A DNA stretch of 64,000 bases from Planococcus citreus (GCF_003664125.1 NZ_RCCP01000003.1:186001-250000); one strand, 5' to 3'. Shown: positions 53,692 to 62,494, counted from the stretch's first letter. Notes: generated by a model from the sequence alone, not told the origin. Translations and numbers: made by a program.

Positions 53692-53892
53692 ATGCCATTC
53701 GTACAAATCACGATCGCAGAAGGGCGAGAGCCGGAGAAAAAGGAGCAGCTGATCAGCGAAGTGACAGCGACCGTATCCGATGTGCTCGGCGCACCGAAAG
53801 AGAATATCCGCATCCTGTTGACCGAAGTGCCGACGACGCACTGGGGCATTGCAGGACAATCGATTTCAAAAAGAAAAGAGGAATCCAAATGA
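53692..53892 (+). CDS. 4-oxalocrotonate tautomerase
   Basis: 66 residues. After removal of Met the catalytic Pro1 starts PFVQITIAEGR; Arg11 and Arg39 fall exactly at the positions of the catalytic arginines of Pseudomonas 4-OT. It isomerises 2-hydroxymuconate to 2-oxo-3-hexenedioate. ATG 53692 lies 8 nt from AGGAGAG, and the stop overlaps the dehydrogenase start as ATGA. DmpI/XylH-type. Confidence 0.93.
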   Translation: MPFVQITIAEGREPEKKEQLISEVTATVSDVLGAPKENIRILLTEVPTTHWGIAGQSISKRKEESK

Positions 53893-55361
53893 CGACGGTA
53901 GAAGCGAACGTAAAAGAAGTCCAGCATTTCATCGATGGAGGATATGCAGCCTCTTCAGACAACCAGACCTTCGAGGTAAAGAATCCGGCAACTCAGGAAG
54001 TGATCGCTGTTGTAGCCGAAGCGACCGAGGAAGACGTCGAAAAAGTGTGCAAGGCTGCACGTCTTGCATTTGATAGCGGGCCGTGGCGTACGATGGCGGT
54101 CGCGGAGCGCTGTGCTAAAATCCGCCGCATGGCAGACATCATCTTGGAGCGCAAAGAAGAAATCGCGCGCCTTGAAGCTTTGGATGTCGGGAAGCCATAC
54201 AGCCACGCGTTTACGGCTGAAGTGCCGCGGGCAGCGCATAACTTGAAGTTCTTCGCGGATTTCGTCGAACAACGGGGCGGCGAAACCTATCCGATGGAAG
54301 ACGCTTTCTTGAACTATACGCGCTATGAGCCGGTTGGTGTGGCAGGGCTTATTACGCCGTGGAACGCGCCGTTCATGCTGACGACTTGGAAACTGGGCCC
54401 TGCCCTTGCAGCTGGCAACACGATTGTGATCAAACCGGCGGAAATGACGCCTTTGTCTGTTTCGCTACTCGGTGAAATCGCGAAAGAAGCCGGCATTCCG
54501 GATGGTGTCGTCAATGTCGTACACGGCAAAGGCAGCGTAGTGGGCACAGCCGTTACGAAAAATACCGACGTCGATTTGATTTCTTTCACAGGGTCAACTG
54601 CAACGGGGAAAGCGATTATGCGCAACGGGGCCGACAGCTTGAAAAAGTTCTCCTTTGAACTTGGGGGCAAAGCGGCTAATATAGTATTTGAAGACGCTGA
54701 TTTGGAAAAAGCCATTCCGGTTTCGATCCAAGCGGCATTCCTGAACTCCGGGCAAGTATGCCTCGCCGGTTCAAGAATCCTCGTCCAGCGGTCGATCTTG
54801 GATACATTCATCGAGAAATTCAAAGCTGCAGCGGAAGCACTTGTGGTCGGCGATCCCCAGGCAGAAGAGACGAAAATGGGGCCGCTGGTCAGCGAAGAGC
54901 ATTTCAATAAAGTGAAATCCTATTTGGACATCGCGAAAGAAGAAGGTGCCCAGCTGGTTACAGGAGGCAGTACGCCGGACCTTGCTGCACACATCCAAAA
55001 CGGCTATTACCTGCAGCCGACAGTTTACGTGCACGACAATCCGAAAGCGCGAATCTGCCAGGAAGAGATTTTCGGGCCGGTCGTGACGATCATACCTTTT
55101 GATACGGAAGAAGAAGCTTTGCAAATTGCCAATGACACGGATTATGGGCTTAATGGAGTTGTCTGGACGGAGAATTTGAAGCGGGCGCACCGCATTTCAC
55201 ACGGCGTACGGGCCGGCACGATTTGGGTCAATTGCTGGTTTGTCCGGGATCTGCGAGCACCGTTCGGCGGATTCAAGAAAAGCGGAATCGGCCGTGAAGG
55301 CGGACACCATAGCCTCGAATTCTTTACGGAAGCGAAGAACATCTGCATTGCCTTGAACTGA
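53889..55361 (+). CDS. 2-hydroxymuconic semialdehyde dehydrogenase
   Basis: 490-residue NAD-dependent aldehyde dehydrogenase of the DmpC/XylG/HpaE group. Cofactor and active-site residues: PWNAPFMLTTWKLGPALA, Glu257 in FELGGKAANIV, Cys291 in SGQVCLAGS. It oxidises the ring-cleavage semialdehyde to the dicarboxylate that feeds the tautomerase branch. I start at ATG 53889, which overlaps the tautomerase stop; the frame is open to 53643. Substrate follows from the neighbours. Confidence 0.92.
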   Translation: MTTVEANVKEVQHFIDGGYAASSDNQTFEVKNPATQEVIAVVAEATEEDVEKVCKAARLAFDSGPWRTMAVAERCAKIRRMADIILERKEEIARLEALDVGKPYSHAFTAEVPRAAHNLKFFADFVEQRGGETYPMEDAFLNYTRYEPVGVAGLITPWNAPFMLTTWKLGPALAAGNTIVIKPAEMTPLSVSLLGEIAKEAGIPDGVVNVVHGKGSVVGTAVTKNTDVDLISFTGSTATGKAIMRNGADSLKKFSFELGGKAANIVFEDADLEKAIPVSIQAAFLNSGQVCLAGSRILVQRSILDTFIEKFKAAAEALVVGDPQAEETKMGPLVSEEHFNKVKSYLDIAKEEGAQLVTGGSTPDLAAHIQNGYYLQPTVYVHDNPKARICQEEIFGPVVTIIPFDTEEEALQIANDTDYGLNGVVWTENLKRAHRISHGVRAGTIWVNCWFVRDLRAPFGGFKKSGIGREGGHHSLEFFTEAKNICIALN

Positions 55362-55376
55362 AGGGTGGCGAAGTGA

Positions 55377-57221
55377 ATGGTACACAACATGACTCCTATG
55401 CAAATGATGTGGGGCAGCATGGACAAAAAGCAGTCCCGTAAATTTCCTGAAGACCGCCCCGTGGAATTTCCACGGGCGTCTTTTGCCAGTTGGCAGCTGC
55501 AATTGATAAAGATGTTGGGATTGGAAAAAGTGAAAAAAAGCTTTTTCCAGTTTGGCTGGTCGCAAGGGCGCGATGCGGCACTTGCCGCTAAAGAACAACA
55601 GGATATGGACATTCTGGGGCTCATTTTTCATGGTCCTGCTATCCACGAAGCCTGGGGACAGGCGAATGTCAATGTAGACGTCAAGCAAGTGGAGATTTCG
55701 GGAGATCAAGTGGCATCCATTTTGCTGAAAGGGAGATGGCACCATTCTTTTGAGGCGGAAACTTATCGGGATGAACAGCTGACAACTGTCAAACCGGTAT
55801 GCTATACATTATGCGGCTTTGCCAGTGGATATATTTCAACCTTGATCGGCAAGGATGTCTTTTTCAAAGAATCGGCTTGCGAAGCTTGTGGGGATGAATC
55901 TTGCGAATGGGAAGGCAAATTGCTCGAAGAATGGGCTCCAGCAGAATACGAGCATTTCATGGAAATCGGGCCAACGGAGGAGATTGTTCCGTTTTCCCAA
56001 GTGGAAGAAGAACGCAACCGCCTGCAGATGGTCATCGATATCCATAATGAATTAACAGATGAATTGATCCGGTCGAACCAATTAAAAAACATTTTGGGCA
56101 TACTCAAAAAACACATAACAGAACCGATGATTGTCGAGAATACAAAAGGGCAGATCATCGAGTTCGAAAATATTGACATGGGGGCATTAACGCATTTACA
56201 AGCCCCGTTCCATAAACGGCTGAACGAATGGCCGATCCAAAAAACCGAGTTTCTTCAATTTGAACATTCGAGCCGGCTTTCGGCTCCCATCTATATACAG
56301 AACCACGTTATCGGTTATTGTTCATTCGTCTATGGGCACGAAAGGTCAGCACCGCCCGAAATCGACAGGATGCTGCTGGGCCGATTTGCGTCGATTTGCG
56401 CTTTGGTGCATCTGAATAATAAAAACATCATGGAAGCGAATGTTAGGACCAAAGGGATATTGTTCGAGAAGATGCTGATGGACGGGTTTGAGTCGAAAGA
56501 ACAGATCGTCCGCGAGATGAACCTGCTTAATATCGACGTGTCCGGCGATTACCATGTCGCGTATTTGGCGCTCGGCTATAACGAATTCAACGAAGAAGGC
56601 AATTTGTCGATGTTCACTAATATTTACGAAGAAGTGATTCAGTTTTTCCAGGAGCGCGATTATGAAGTGCTCCAAGTCCAACGCGCGAATGGCATCTTAT
56701 GCTTTATCCCGGAATCGGCTGAACATACGCTCATGCACGGCGGGCCGCAGCAGTTTCTGAAGCGGCTGCATAAAGCGCATTCGAAAATCAAATGCCAGGT
56801 CGGTGTCAGCTCGACGAGTCGTGACCTCGATCAGGTAAGCGACCGGATGAGCGAAGCGATGACTGCTGCACGCTTCACGACCGAACGTGAACCAACAATG
56901 AATTTCAGGGAGCTCGGTATTCTTGGCATCCTCATCCATTCCCAGGAAGAGCAGGCGATCCGCAAAATTGCTGAACTGCAATTAGGGCAATTGTATGGGG
57001 AATCCGAACAGCAGAAAGATTATATGCATACGCTATATGAGTTTTTGATGAACGGCGGCAATCTGGAATTGACATCAAGCAACCTGCAATTGTCCGTCAG
57101 CGGCCTCCGGTACCGAGTCAACAAAATCAGTGAAATCGCCAATCTGGATCTGCGCGATTCCAAAACACAATTCGATTTGCTATTGGCATTGAAAGCACTG
57201 AAAGTCATAGGGGAATTTTAA
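55377..57221 (+). CDS. XylR_N-V4R sensor fused to PucR/CdaR-type DNA-binding domain
   Basis: 614-residue regulator, last gene of the aromatic operon, 15 nt after the dehydrogenase. Residues ~25-115 form the XylR N-terminal sensor, ~125-200 the V4R domain, a linker follows, then a CdaR-like central region (~370-500) and a PucR-type HTH_30 tail (~550-610). Cys142, Glu165, Cys168 and Cys176 have the spacing (23, 3, 8) of the zinc site of the phenol sensor MopR; Trp121 and His90 are candidate phenol contacts. There is no AAA+ domain, so it is not a sigma-54 activator. Likely an aromatic-responsive activator of the operon. Confidence 0.85.
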   Translation: MVHNMTPMQMMWGSMDKKQSRKFPEDRPVEFPRASFASWQLQLIKMLGLEKVKKSFFQFGWSQGRDAALAAKEQQDMDILGLIFHGPAIHEAWGQANVNVDVKQVEISGDQVASILLKGRWHHSFEAETYRDEQLTTVKPVCYTLCGFASGYISTLIGKDVFFKESACEACGDESCEWEGKLLEEWAPAEYEHFMEIGPTEEIVPFSQVEEERNRLQMVIDIHNELTDELIRSNQLKNILGILKKHITEPMIVENTKGQIIEFENIDMGALTHLQAPFHKRLNEWPIQKTEFLQFEHSSRLSAPIYIQNHVIGYCSFVYGHERSAPPEIDRMLLGRFASICALVHLNNKNIMEANVRTKGILFEKMLMDGFESKEQIVREMNLLNIDVSGDYHVAYLALGYNEFNEEGNLSMFTNIYEEVIQFFQERDYEVLQVQRANGILCFIPESAEHTLMHGGPQQFLKRLHKAHSKIKCQVGVSSTSRDLDQVSDRMSEAMTAARFTTEREPTMNFRELGILGILIHSQEEQAIRKIAELQLGQLYGESEQQKDYMHTLYEFLMNGGNLELTSSNLQLSVSGLRYRVNKISEIANLDLRDSKTQFDLLLALKALKVIGEF

Positions 57222-57298
57222 GGGTCTGGGGGAATTTTCTTCTAGGCTTTTTTCTTATGCTTATTGTTGAAGAAGCAATGTATCGGAGATATGAAAGA

Positions 57299-57342
57299 AT
57301 AGTAAAACAGCCCCTTTCTTGAAGAAAGAGGCTGTTTTACTG
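57299..57342. terminator. Terminator of the aromatic operon, bidirectional
   Basis: AGTAAAACAGCC/GGCTGTTTTACT stem plus CTTTCTT/AAGAAAG pairing, shared with the convergent PH-domain gene. Confidence 0.88.
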
Positions 57343-57345
57343 AGA

Positions 57346-57711
57346 TTAAAGAATCGCTTCCGCAATAATCTTATCCAGTTTGCGGATATCGACTTTCTTA
57401 TTCAAGTTCAGTTTGAAGTTTCCGGCTCTTGTCCAAAGCTGGATTTCCGCATTGGCATCGAAGGTACCGGCATTTTCGGTCGAGTACATATTGATCGAAG
57501 CGAATGGGATGGTGTAAACTTCAACTTTTTTTCCGGTCAAGCCTTGCTTATCGGAAATGATGATGCGCTTGTTTGTTACGACAGCGGTATCGCGCACGGT
57601 TTTATAGGCGACTTTTGCTTTTTCGCCGTCCACCAGCAAGTCCTTGACCGAGTCCGGCACATCAATTTCCTGCAGGAAGGTCCAGCCCATCATTGCGTTT
57701 AATTCTGCCAT
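57346..57711 (-). CDS. Bacterial PH-domain protein
   Basis: 121 residues of the bPH (YvbH-like) family: VAYKTVRDTAVVTNKRIIISDKQG, then the beta strands VEVYTIPFASINMYS and IQLWTRAGNFKLNL and a C-terminal helix. No membrane segment. Function unknown. A ribosome site GGGGGAAT precedes the ATG. Confidence 0.82.
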   Translation of the reverse strand: MAELNAMMGWTFLQEIDVPDSVKDLLVDGEKAKVAYKTVRDTAVVTNKRIIISDKQGLTGKKVEVYTIPFASINMYSTENAGTFDANAEIQLWTRAGNFKLNLNKKVDIRKLDKIIAEAIL

Positions 57712-57797
57712 TTGAATTCCCCCTCATTATTGTTGATACCAGTATGGCATATGTCGGAAAAGGGGGCTATAAAAATGAACGCCTATTCGATTGGAAC

Positions 57798-58283
57798 TCA
57801 GGCGGTCAAATCCTTATTGGATTTCATTGCAATCGCATCTTTCAGCAATTCCCTCAGCAATTCGGCAAAAACGGCCACGACTGCAGAAGCGAATGTGCCA
57901 ACAACTCCGAGCGTGATGATGTGTGTGATGTCATCATCGACGAACAAGATCGTAGCCAGTTCGAGGAGAACAATAAAGAGGACGATTGCAAGGGCGCAAT
58001 ACTTGATGATAGTCAGTGCCTTAAGTGCTGTATCCGAAAAAACATCGCCACGGTCGACGTAACTGAGCAGCTTGAACGTTTGGTAGAACGCGATCAGGAC
58101 GGGGGAAAAGAAGAGATAAGCCAATATCAAAAAAGGATGTTGAAGATACGCTGTCTCCGGATCCTGTGCTGCTTCTGTTTCAGCCATTTCAGGTAAACCG
58201 AACACATATAAGGCGATCATCCCAGCCGTCATCAGCAGCAGAACCCCTCTCAAAAAAAGCGTGGACGCGCGCTTTGCTTTCAT
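57798..58283 (-). CDS. DUF2975 membrane protein
   Basis: 161 residues with four membrane segments (about 8-28, 48-68, 90-112, 120-145) and the VDRGDVFSDTALKAL motif of DUF2975. Such proteins are usually followed by a small HTH regulator, which is absent here. ATG 58283 has GGAGGGG upstream; the open frame to 58343 has no ribosome site. Confidence 0.78.
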   Translation of the reverse strand: MKAKRASTLFLRGVLLLMTAGMIALYVFGLPEMAETEAAQDPETAYLQHPFLILAYLFFSPVLIAFYQTFKLLSYVDRGDVFSDTALKALTIIKYCALAIVLFIVLLELATILFVDDDITHIITLGVVGTFASAVVAVFAELLRELLKDAIAMKSNKDLTA

Positions 58284-58370
58284 GAAAACCCCTCCGTTCA
58301 GACTACTTATATTGAATTTACCAGATGATTTATCGATTATCAATAAATATATATCGATATTAAATAAATT

Positions 58371-58390
58371 TATGCTTTAGATAAAGCATA
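58371..58390. promoter_or_regulatory. Palindrome in the DUF2975-mgtC divergent gap
   Basis: TATGCTTTA-GA-TAAAGCATA, 9-nt arms. Candidate operator; protein unknown. The rest of 58284-58590 is AT-rich with no gene. Confidence 0.35.
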
Positions 58391-58590
58391 GATTTCCGAT
58401 GTAATGACTCCTTCGAGAGGAGATATTCTAATTAAGTATCGGGAAATAGAATATCAATGCAAATAGAAACTTAGAGATCCATTGTATGGCTTGCCTAGCT
58501 GGCGTCAAATTACCCAGGCATTTCTAATTTGGGATGGTAATGACTATACATATGCCATAAAGAATGAATCAGCTCTTTAAGGGGTATAAA

Positions 58591-59322
58591 ATGATAATAG
58601 ACTCCATAAGTATCGGAGGGATGAATGTGGATTTTTTACCAGATGATTATCTCCTCATCACTTTACGGCTTATACTGGCTGCCCTATTAAGTGGACTTAT
58701 CGGGATGGAAAGAGAAATGAAAAAACAGCCTGCCGGACTTCGCACACATCTTTTGGTTGGCATCGGCGCCTGTTTGATGATGCTGCTTTCCATCACCGGT
58801 TTTGATCATTTCTTGAAAAATAGCACCGGACCAATCCAATTCGATCCTAGCCGTATTCCATCCTATGTCATCAGTGGCATCGGTTTTCTTGGAGCGGGCA
58901 CTATTATCGTCCATGGGAAATCGGTAAAAGGTTTGGCAACAGCGGCTTCAATCTGGGTTGCTGCAGGCCTTGGTCTGGTGGTAGGCATTGGGATGTATTA
59001 CGTAGCTGTGTTAGCTACTTTTATTGTATTGGTTGTCCTGTTTGTGCTTGGAAAACTAGAAAAAAAGTATATTCCTAGCTCTAAGCAAAGACAAATAACG
59101 GTAATAGCCGAAGATAAACAAGAAAGTTTTTCAAAGATTAGCCGTGCTTTTGAAGACCACCACTTGATTATCATCGACTTTCGTATCGAAGATGGAGCGC
59201 TATACGGCAGTAAAAATATTTCGAAATATATTTTTTCGATAGAAGGTGGAGAGACTGGCCGAGAAATGGAGCTGGTCAAGGACTTACAGAAATCAACAGC
59301 TGTCATAAAAGTGATTACTTAA
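58591..59322 (+). CDS. MgtC/SapB-family membrane protein
   Basis: 243 residues: four to five N-terminal membrane segments with the MgtC signature GLIGMEREMKKQPAGLRTHLLVG and ISGIGFLGAGTI, then a cytosolic ACT-like C-terminal domain. MgtC proteins act in magnesium limitation and control of membrane potential or ATPase. Starts possible at 58564, 58591 (AAGGGG, 6 nt) and GTG 58627 (GGAGGG, 6 nt); I chose 58591. Confidence 0.85.
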   Translation: MIIDSISIGGMNVDFLPDDYLLITLRLILAALLSGLIGMEREMKKQPAGLRTHLLVGIGACLMMLLSITGFDHFLKNSTGPIQFDPSRIPSYVISGIGFLGAGTIIVHGKSVKGLATAASIWVAAGLGLVVGIGMYYVAVLATFIVLVVLFVLGKLEKKYIPSSKQRQITVIAEDKQESFSKISRAFEDHHLIIIDFRIEDGALYGSKNISKYIFSIEGGETGREMELVKDLQKSTAVIKVIT

Positions 59323-59346
59323 TTCATTTCTGGAGGTGACTATACA

Positions 59347-59805
59347 ATGCCGCCATCGACACGGAAAGAAATGATGGCTCGTCTGGATTTCTTTGTCGGG
59401 ACTTGGGCAATCGAAGTTTATCATCCGGAGCTTCAACCAACACCGATTACAGGTGAGGCAAGTTTCGAGTGGCTAGACGAGAGATATGTCGTTCAACGCA
59501 CACAAATCGATAAGCCTGAATTTCCAAGTAGCATGATCATCTATGATTGGGACGATGCGAAAGGGCAATACGTGCAGCATTATTTTGATTCGCGCGGCGT
59601 GACGCGTTTATACGAGATGAGTTTTCAAGAAGGCCTTTGGAAATTGTGGCGAAACGAGCCCGATTTCTCGCCGCTCGATTTTCATCAGCGGTTCAGCGGT
59701 ATAGTGAATGAAACAGGAAACCTTATTGAAAGTTCTTGGGAACAATCAGCAGACGGTGTTCATTGGCAGCATGATTTCAGGCTTAACTATAGAAGAAAAC
59801 CTTAA
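59347..59805 (+). CDS. DUF1579-like lipocalin-type protein
   Basis: 152 residues beginning with FFVGTWAIEVYHP and ending WEQSADGVHWQHDFRLNY. This layout (FxxGxW near the N-terminus, WEXS near the end) is that of small lipocalin-like proteins of unknown ligand such as DUF1579. TGGAGGTGA precedes the ATG. Only 24 nt from mgtC, so perhaps cotranscribed. Confidence 0.65.
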   Translation: MPPSTRKEMMARLDFFVGTWAIEVYHPELQPTPITGEASFEWLDERYVVQRTQIDKPEFPSSMIIYDWDDAKGQYVQHYFDSRGVTRLYEMSFQEGLWKLWRNEPDFSPLDFHQRFSGIVNETGNLIESSWEQSADGVHWQHDFRLNYRRKP

Positions 59806-59812
59806 TTAGACG

Positions 59813-59868
59813 AAAAAAAACAGCTGCCCATTGGGATGGATTTTCCATCCCAATGGGCAGCTGTTTTA
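59813..59868. terminator. Very strong bidirectional terminator
   Basis: CAGCTGCCCATTGGGATGGA pairs perfectly over 20 bp with its complement around TTT, with poly-A and TTTT flanks. Confidence 0.93.
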
Positions 59869-59913
59869 AATTGGCGAATGCCAAGATCAGTTGGCGGATC
59901 GGCGAACGGGGTT

Positions 59914-60384
59914 TCAGTCCGCATTCATACTGTAAGTGTCGGACGTTTCGCAGACGGCTTTTAAATTGTTCAAGGTTTGCTCCATCGAGTTGTTCATCAA
60001 TTTTTGGATGATGAGTTTATTGGCGACCTTGCCCACCAATTTACCAGGCAGTTCATAATTCATGTCCAAAGAGATTTCGACGCCCTTTCTTTCCGGGATA
60101 TAGGTCCAGAATTGATCGGACGTGATCGCTCCTTTGACGGTGCCTCTCCATGTATAGCCGTTGCCATCTTTGCCCGTTTCCACGACTTCAACTTCAATCG
60201 GCAAGTGCATTCCGAGCATCGTGTATTTCATGTTCATGGTCGTGCCGGTCTCTCCTTGGCCAACCAGGTTTTGGGGTTCCGAAAGGCCGACGTACCATTG
60301 GAACCAATCGCTCGGGTTGATTGCGTAATGGTAAACTTCATCAATCGGCCGGTCAATATAAACGCTTTTTTTGATATTCCACAT
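59914..60384 (-). CDS. SRPBCC (START-like) domain protein, paralogue 2
   Basis: 156 residues similar throughout to the protein at 22101-22547: SVYIDRPIDEVYHYAINPSDWFQWYVGLSEPQNL and a C-terminal LMNNSMEQTLNNLKAVCET helix. AGGAGG lies 8 nt before ATG 60384. Predicted to bind or transfer a hydrophobic ligand; exact role unknown. The 385-nt gap after it (60385-60769) shows only AT-rich promoter-like sequence and a short unassigned open frame. Confidence 0.8.
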   Translation of the reverse strand: MWNIKKSVYIDRPIDEVYHYAINPSDWFQWYVGLSEPQNLVGQGETGTTMNMKYTMLGMHLPIEVEVVETGKDGNGYTWRGTVKGAITSDQFWTYIPERKGVEISLDMNYELPGKLVGKVANKLIIQKLMNNSMEQTLNNLKAVCETSDTYSMNAD

Positions 60385-60769
60385 ACCATGCTCCTCCTCG
60401 TTCGTGCTCCGGGTACGGGAAGTGAGGATCGAATCGTTCTTCGCCTCATAGTTTTGAAACGGTGCGGGAAATCTTGATGCCTATTTCAACTGATGTCGCC
60501 AAAACAATCGCCAATTCTTCAAACAAAATGAAGTGAATGCAAAGCGAAGGGAAGTAGAATGAATTCGTGTTCCAATAAATTAGGCACTACTATTATATAG
60601 CAAATGAAGCTAAATTACAATAAATAATTAGAATATTCAAACTAAATAAAGCTGCGCCAATTAATATCGAATCCAGAGAGGAAGGAATTTGAAAATTTTT
60701 TGGCGAATATGCTTGAAGAGATGGATTTTGAGCACTTGGGCTATAAAAGTAGTGACAGGAGGAATCGCA

Positions 60770-61795
60770 ATGAAAATCCTGATTCTCGGCGGCACCCGGT
60801 TTTTAGGGCGCTTTCTCACAGAGTCGGCGTTAAAGCGGGGGCACAAAGTCACGCTGTTCAACCGTGGAAAAGAAAACCCGGAACTTTTTCCGGAAGTAGA
60901 GAAATTGACCGGCGACCGTGGAGGCGATTTGTCTGCGCTTGAAAAGGGCGAGTGGGACGCGGTCATCGATACATGCGGGTTTGTGCCGCGTGTGGTCCGT
61001 GAATCGGCGAAGCTTCTCGCAGGTCGCGCTGGACATTACACCTTTATCTCCAGCGCTTCTGTTTACGATGAATTGGAAAGCCCAGGTATCGGTGAGCATC
61101 ATCCCGTCGGCCAGATGTCTCTGCCGGATGCGGAAGAGATGACAAAAGGCAAGACCAATCGGCCGAATAATGAATACTATGGCGAACTGAAATTCTTATG
61201 CGAGCAGGAAGTGGAGCAGCAATTTCCCAGGCGCTGCCTCATCGTCCGCCCTGGGCTGATTGTCGGGCCATATGATTTCACGGGGCGATTCAGCTATTGG
61301 ATCAATCGCGTGGCGAAGGGCGGCAAAGTTCTGGCGCCCGGCCGTAAAGACAAACGTATCCAATTTATCGACGTCCGGGATTTGGCGGAATGGATCATCG
61401 GCATGGTCGAACAACAAAATAGCGGCATTTTCAATGCGGCGGGGCCCGAATCGCCCTTGACGATGGAAGCCTTTTTGGACGAATGTAAAAGAGCATTGAA
61501 GAGCGATGCGGAATTTGTGTGGGTGGATGAAGCGTTCCTCCTTGAAAACGGGATCGGCTATTGGATGGAGCTGCCTTTATGGATACCAGATAGCGAGCAG
61601 ATGGAAGGCTTCCTGTCGCTTAATATCGATAAAGCGCTTGAGACAGGGCTCACGTTCCGCCCGCTTTCAGAAACGATCCGTGATACGCGTGAATGGGAGC
61701 TCAGGCACCAAGCTTTGGAGCGTAAAGCAGGGCTTGATGACGATAAGGAACAAGCGGTGCTGGGAGAATGGAAAGCAAGAAAGGCGAATACGTAA
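60770..61795 (+). CDS. NAD-dependent epimerase/dehydratase (extended SDR)
   Basis: 341 residues with the SDR cofactor motif GGTRFLGRF at 7-15, FISSASVYD and YYGELK (YxxxK). IGPYDFTGR-like and WIIGMVEQQNSGIFNAAGPE features match the NAD-dependent epimerase group related to plant chloroplast stem-loop-binding/UDP-glucose epimerase-like proteins. AGGAGG precedes ATG 60770. Substrate unknown. Confidence 0.83.
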   Translation: MKILILGGTRFLGRFLTESALKRGHKVTLFNRGKENPELFPEVEKLTGDRGGDLSALEKGEWDAVIDTCGFVPRVVRESAKLLAGRAGHYTFISSASVYDELESPGIGEHHPVGQMSLPDAEEMTKGKTNRPNNEYYGELKFLCEQEVEQQFPRRCLIVRPGLIVGPYDFTGRFSYWINRVAKGGKVLAPGRKDKRIQFIDVRDLAEWIIGMVEQQNSGIFNAAGPESPLTMEAFLDECKRALKSDAEFVWVDEAFLLENGIGYWMELPLWIPDSEQMEGFLSLNIDKALETGLTFRPLSETIRDTREWELRHQALERKAGLDDDKEQAVLGEWKARKANT

Positions 61796-61852
61796 ATCTC
61801 GACATGTTTATGACTGGATAAAGCGCATACTTTTTCAGGGATTTCTTCCAAA

Positions 61853-61878
61853 GTTTAGCGACAATTCATTGCGGGAAA
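61853..61878 (+). promoter_or_regulatory. Possible sigma-B promoter of the stress-protein gene
   Basis: GTTTAG (61853-61858), 14-nt spacer, GGGAAA (61873-61878), close to GTTTAA-N12-15-GGGTAT; the crtP box has the same spacing. General stress protein 26-type genes are sigma-B dependent in Bacillus. Confidence 0.4.
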
Positions 61879-61934
61879 CTAAGAGACTGTACTTAATTAA
61901 TCGCAGGTTACTAGTTGAATGGAGGAGATACAAG

Positions 61935-62444
61935 ATGGCTGAACAGCATACACGTGAAGAAGCAGTGGAAACAGTCAAAGATCTTATCAAGGATATTAAG
62001 GTTGCGATGATGACGACAGTCGTGGACGGCAAGCCCGTGTCGCGGCCGATGCAAACGCAGGAGACCGAATTTGACGGCGATTTATGGTTCGTGACCTTGA
62101 AAGATACGGATAAATACGACGAGATTGCATCGAATCCAACCGTTAATTTGGCATATGCCGGAAAATCCTACGTCTCCATCAGCGGGACGGCTGAATTTAT
62201 GGAAGACCTGGAGCGCAAGAAGAAATATTGGAACCCGATCTTCGATAAAATGCTGGAGACCAGCTACGATGACCCGAATGTAGTGCTGATCAAAGTAACA
62301 CCGGAAACTGCGGAATATTGGGAGTCAGGCAATACGCTGAAAACCGTGAAGAAGTTTGCGCAAAAACTGACGAGCAAAGATTCCGTAGGTGATAATGACG
62401 GTGAACTGAACGACACCGTCGATTTTAACAAGCCAAATAAATAA
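61935..62444 (+). CDS. General stress protein 26-type flavin split-barrel protein (YdaG-like)
   Basis: 169 residues of the pyridoxamine-5-phosphate-oxidase-like split barrel. VAMMTTVVDGKPVSRPMQTQETEFDGDLWFVT and KSYVSISGTAEFMED fit the YdaG family, which binds FMN or a related cofactor. ATG 61935 follows GGAGGAG; the open frame to 61506 overlaps the SDR and is spurious. Confidence 0.85.
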   Translation: MAEQHTREEAVETVKDLIKDIKVAMMTTVVDGKPVSRPMQTQETEFDGDLWFVTLKDTDKYDEIASNPTVNLAYAGKSYVSISGTAEFMEDLERKKKYWNPIFDKMLETSYDDPNVVLIKVTPETAEYWESGNTLKTVKKFAQKLTSKDSVGDNDGELNDTVDFNKPNK

Positions 62445-62461
62445 TTGAAATTACAGATTAA

Positions 62462-62494
62462 ACAGCATCCGCTTCTAACGGATGCTGTTTTTTA
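62462..62494 (+). terminator. Terminator of the stress-protein gene
   Basis: CAGCATCCG/CGGATGCTG stem and TTTTTT. Confidence 0.88.

Noticed and set aside
53643..53888. 82-codon N-terminal extension of the semialdehyde dehydrogenase
   Set aside because: Overlaps the tautomerase gene in another frame; the ATGA overlap at 53889 is the natural start.
47097..55361. Reading the operon as a 4-hydroxyphenylacetate (hpa) pathway
   Set aside because: HpaF, HpaG and HpaI functions are missing, whereas all catechol meta-cleavage enzymes ending in acetaldehyde are present.
55377..57221. Sigma-54-dependent XylR/DmpR activator
   Set aside because: The AAA+ domain with Walker and GAFTGA motifs is absent, and no -24/-12 promoter was seen upstream of the operon.
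60700..60942. 80-codon open frame before and into the SDR gene
   Set aside because: The first part (MLEEMDFEHLGYKS) looks protein-like, but there is no ribosome site and the rest is the SDR gene out of frame. At most a remnant.
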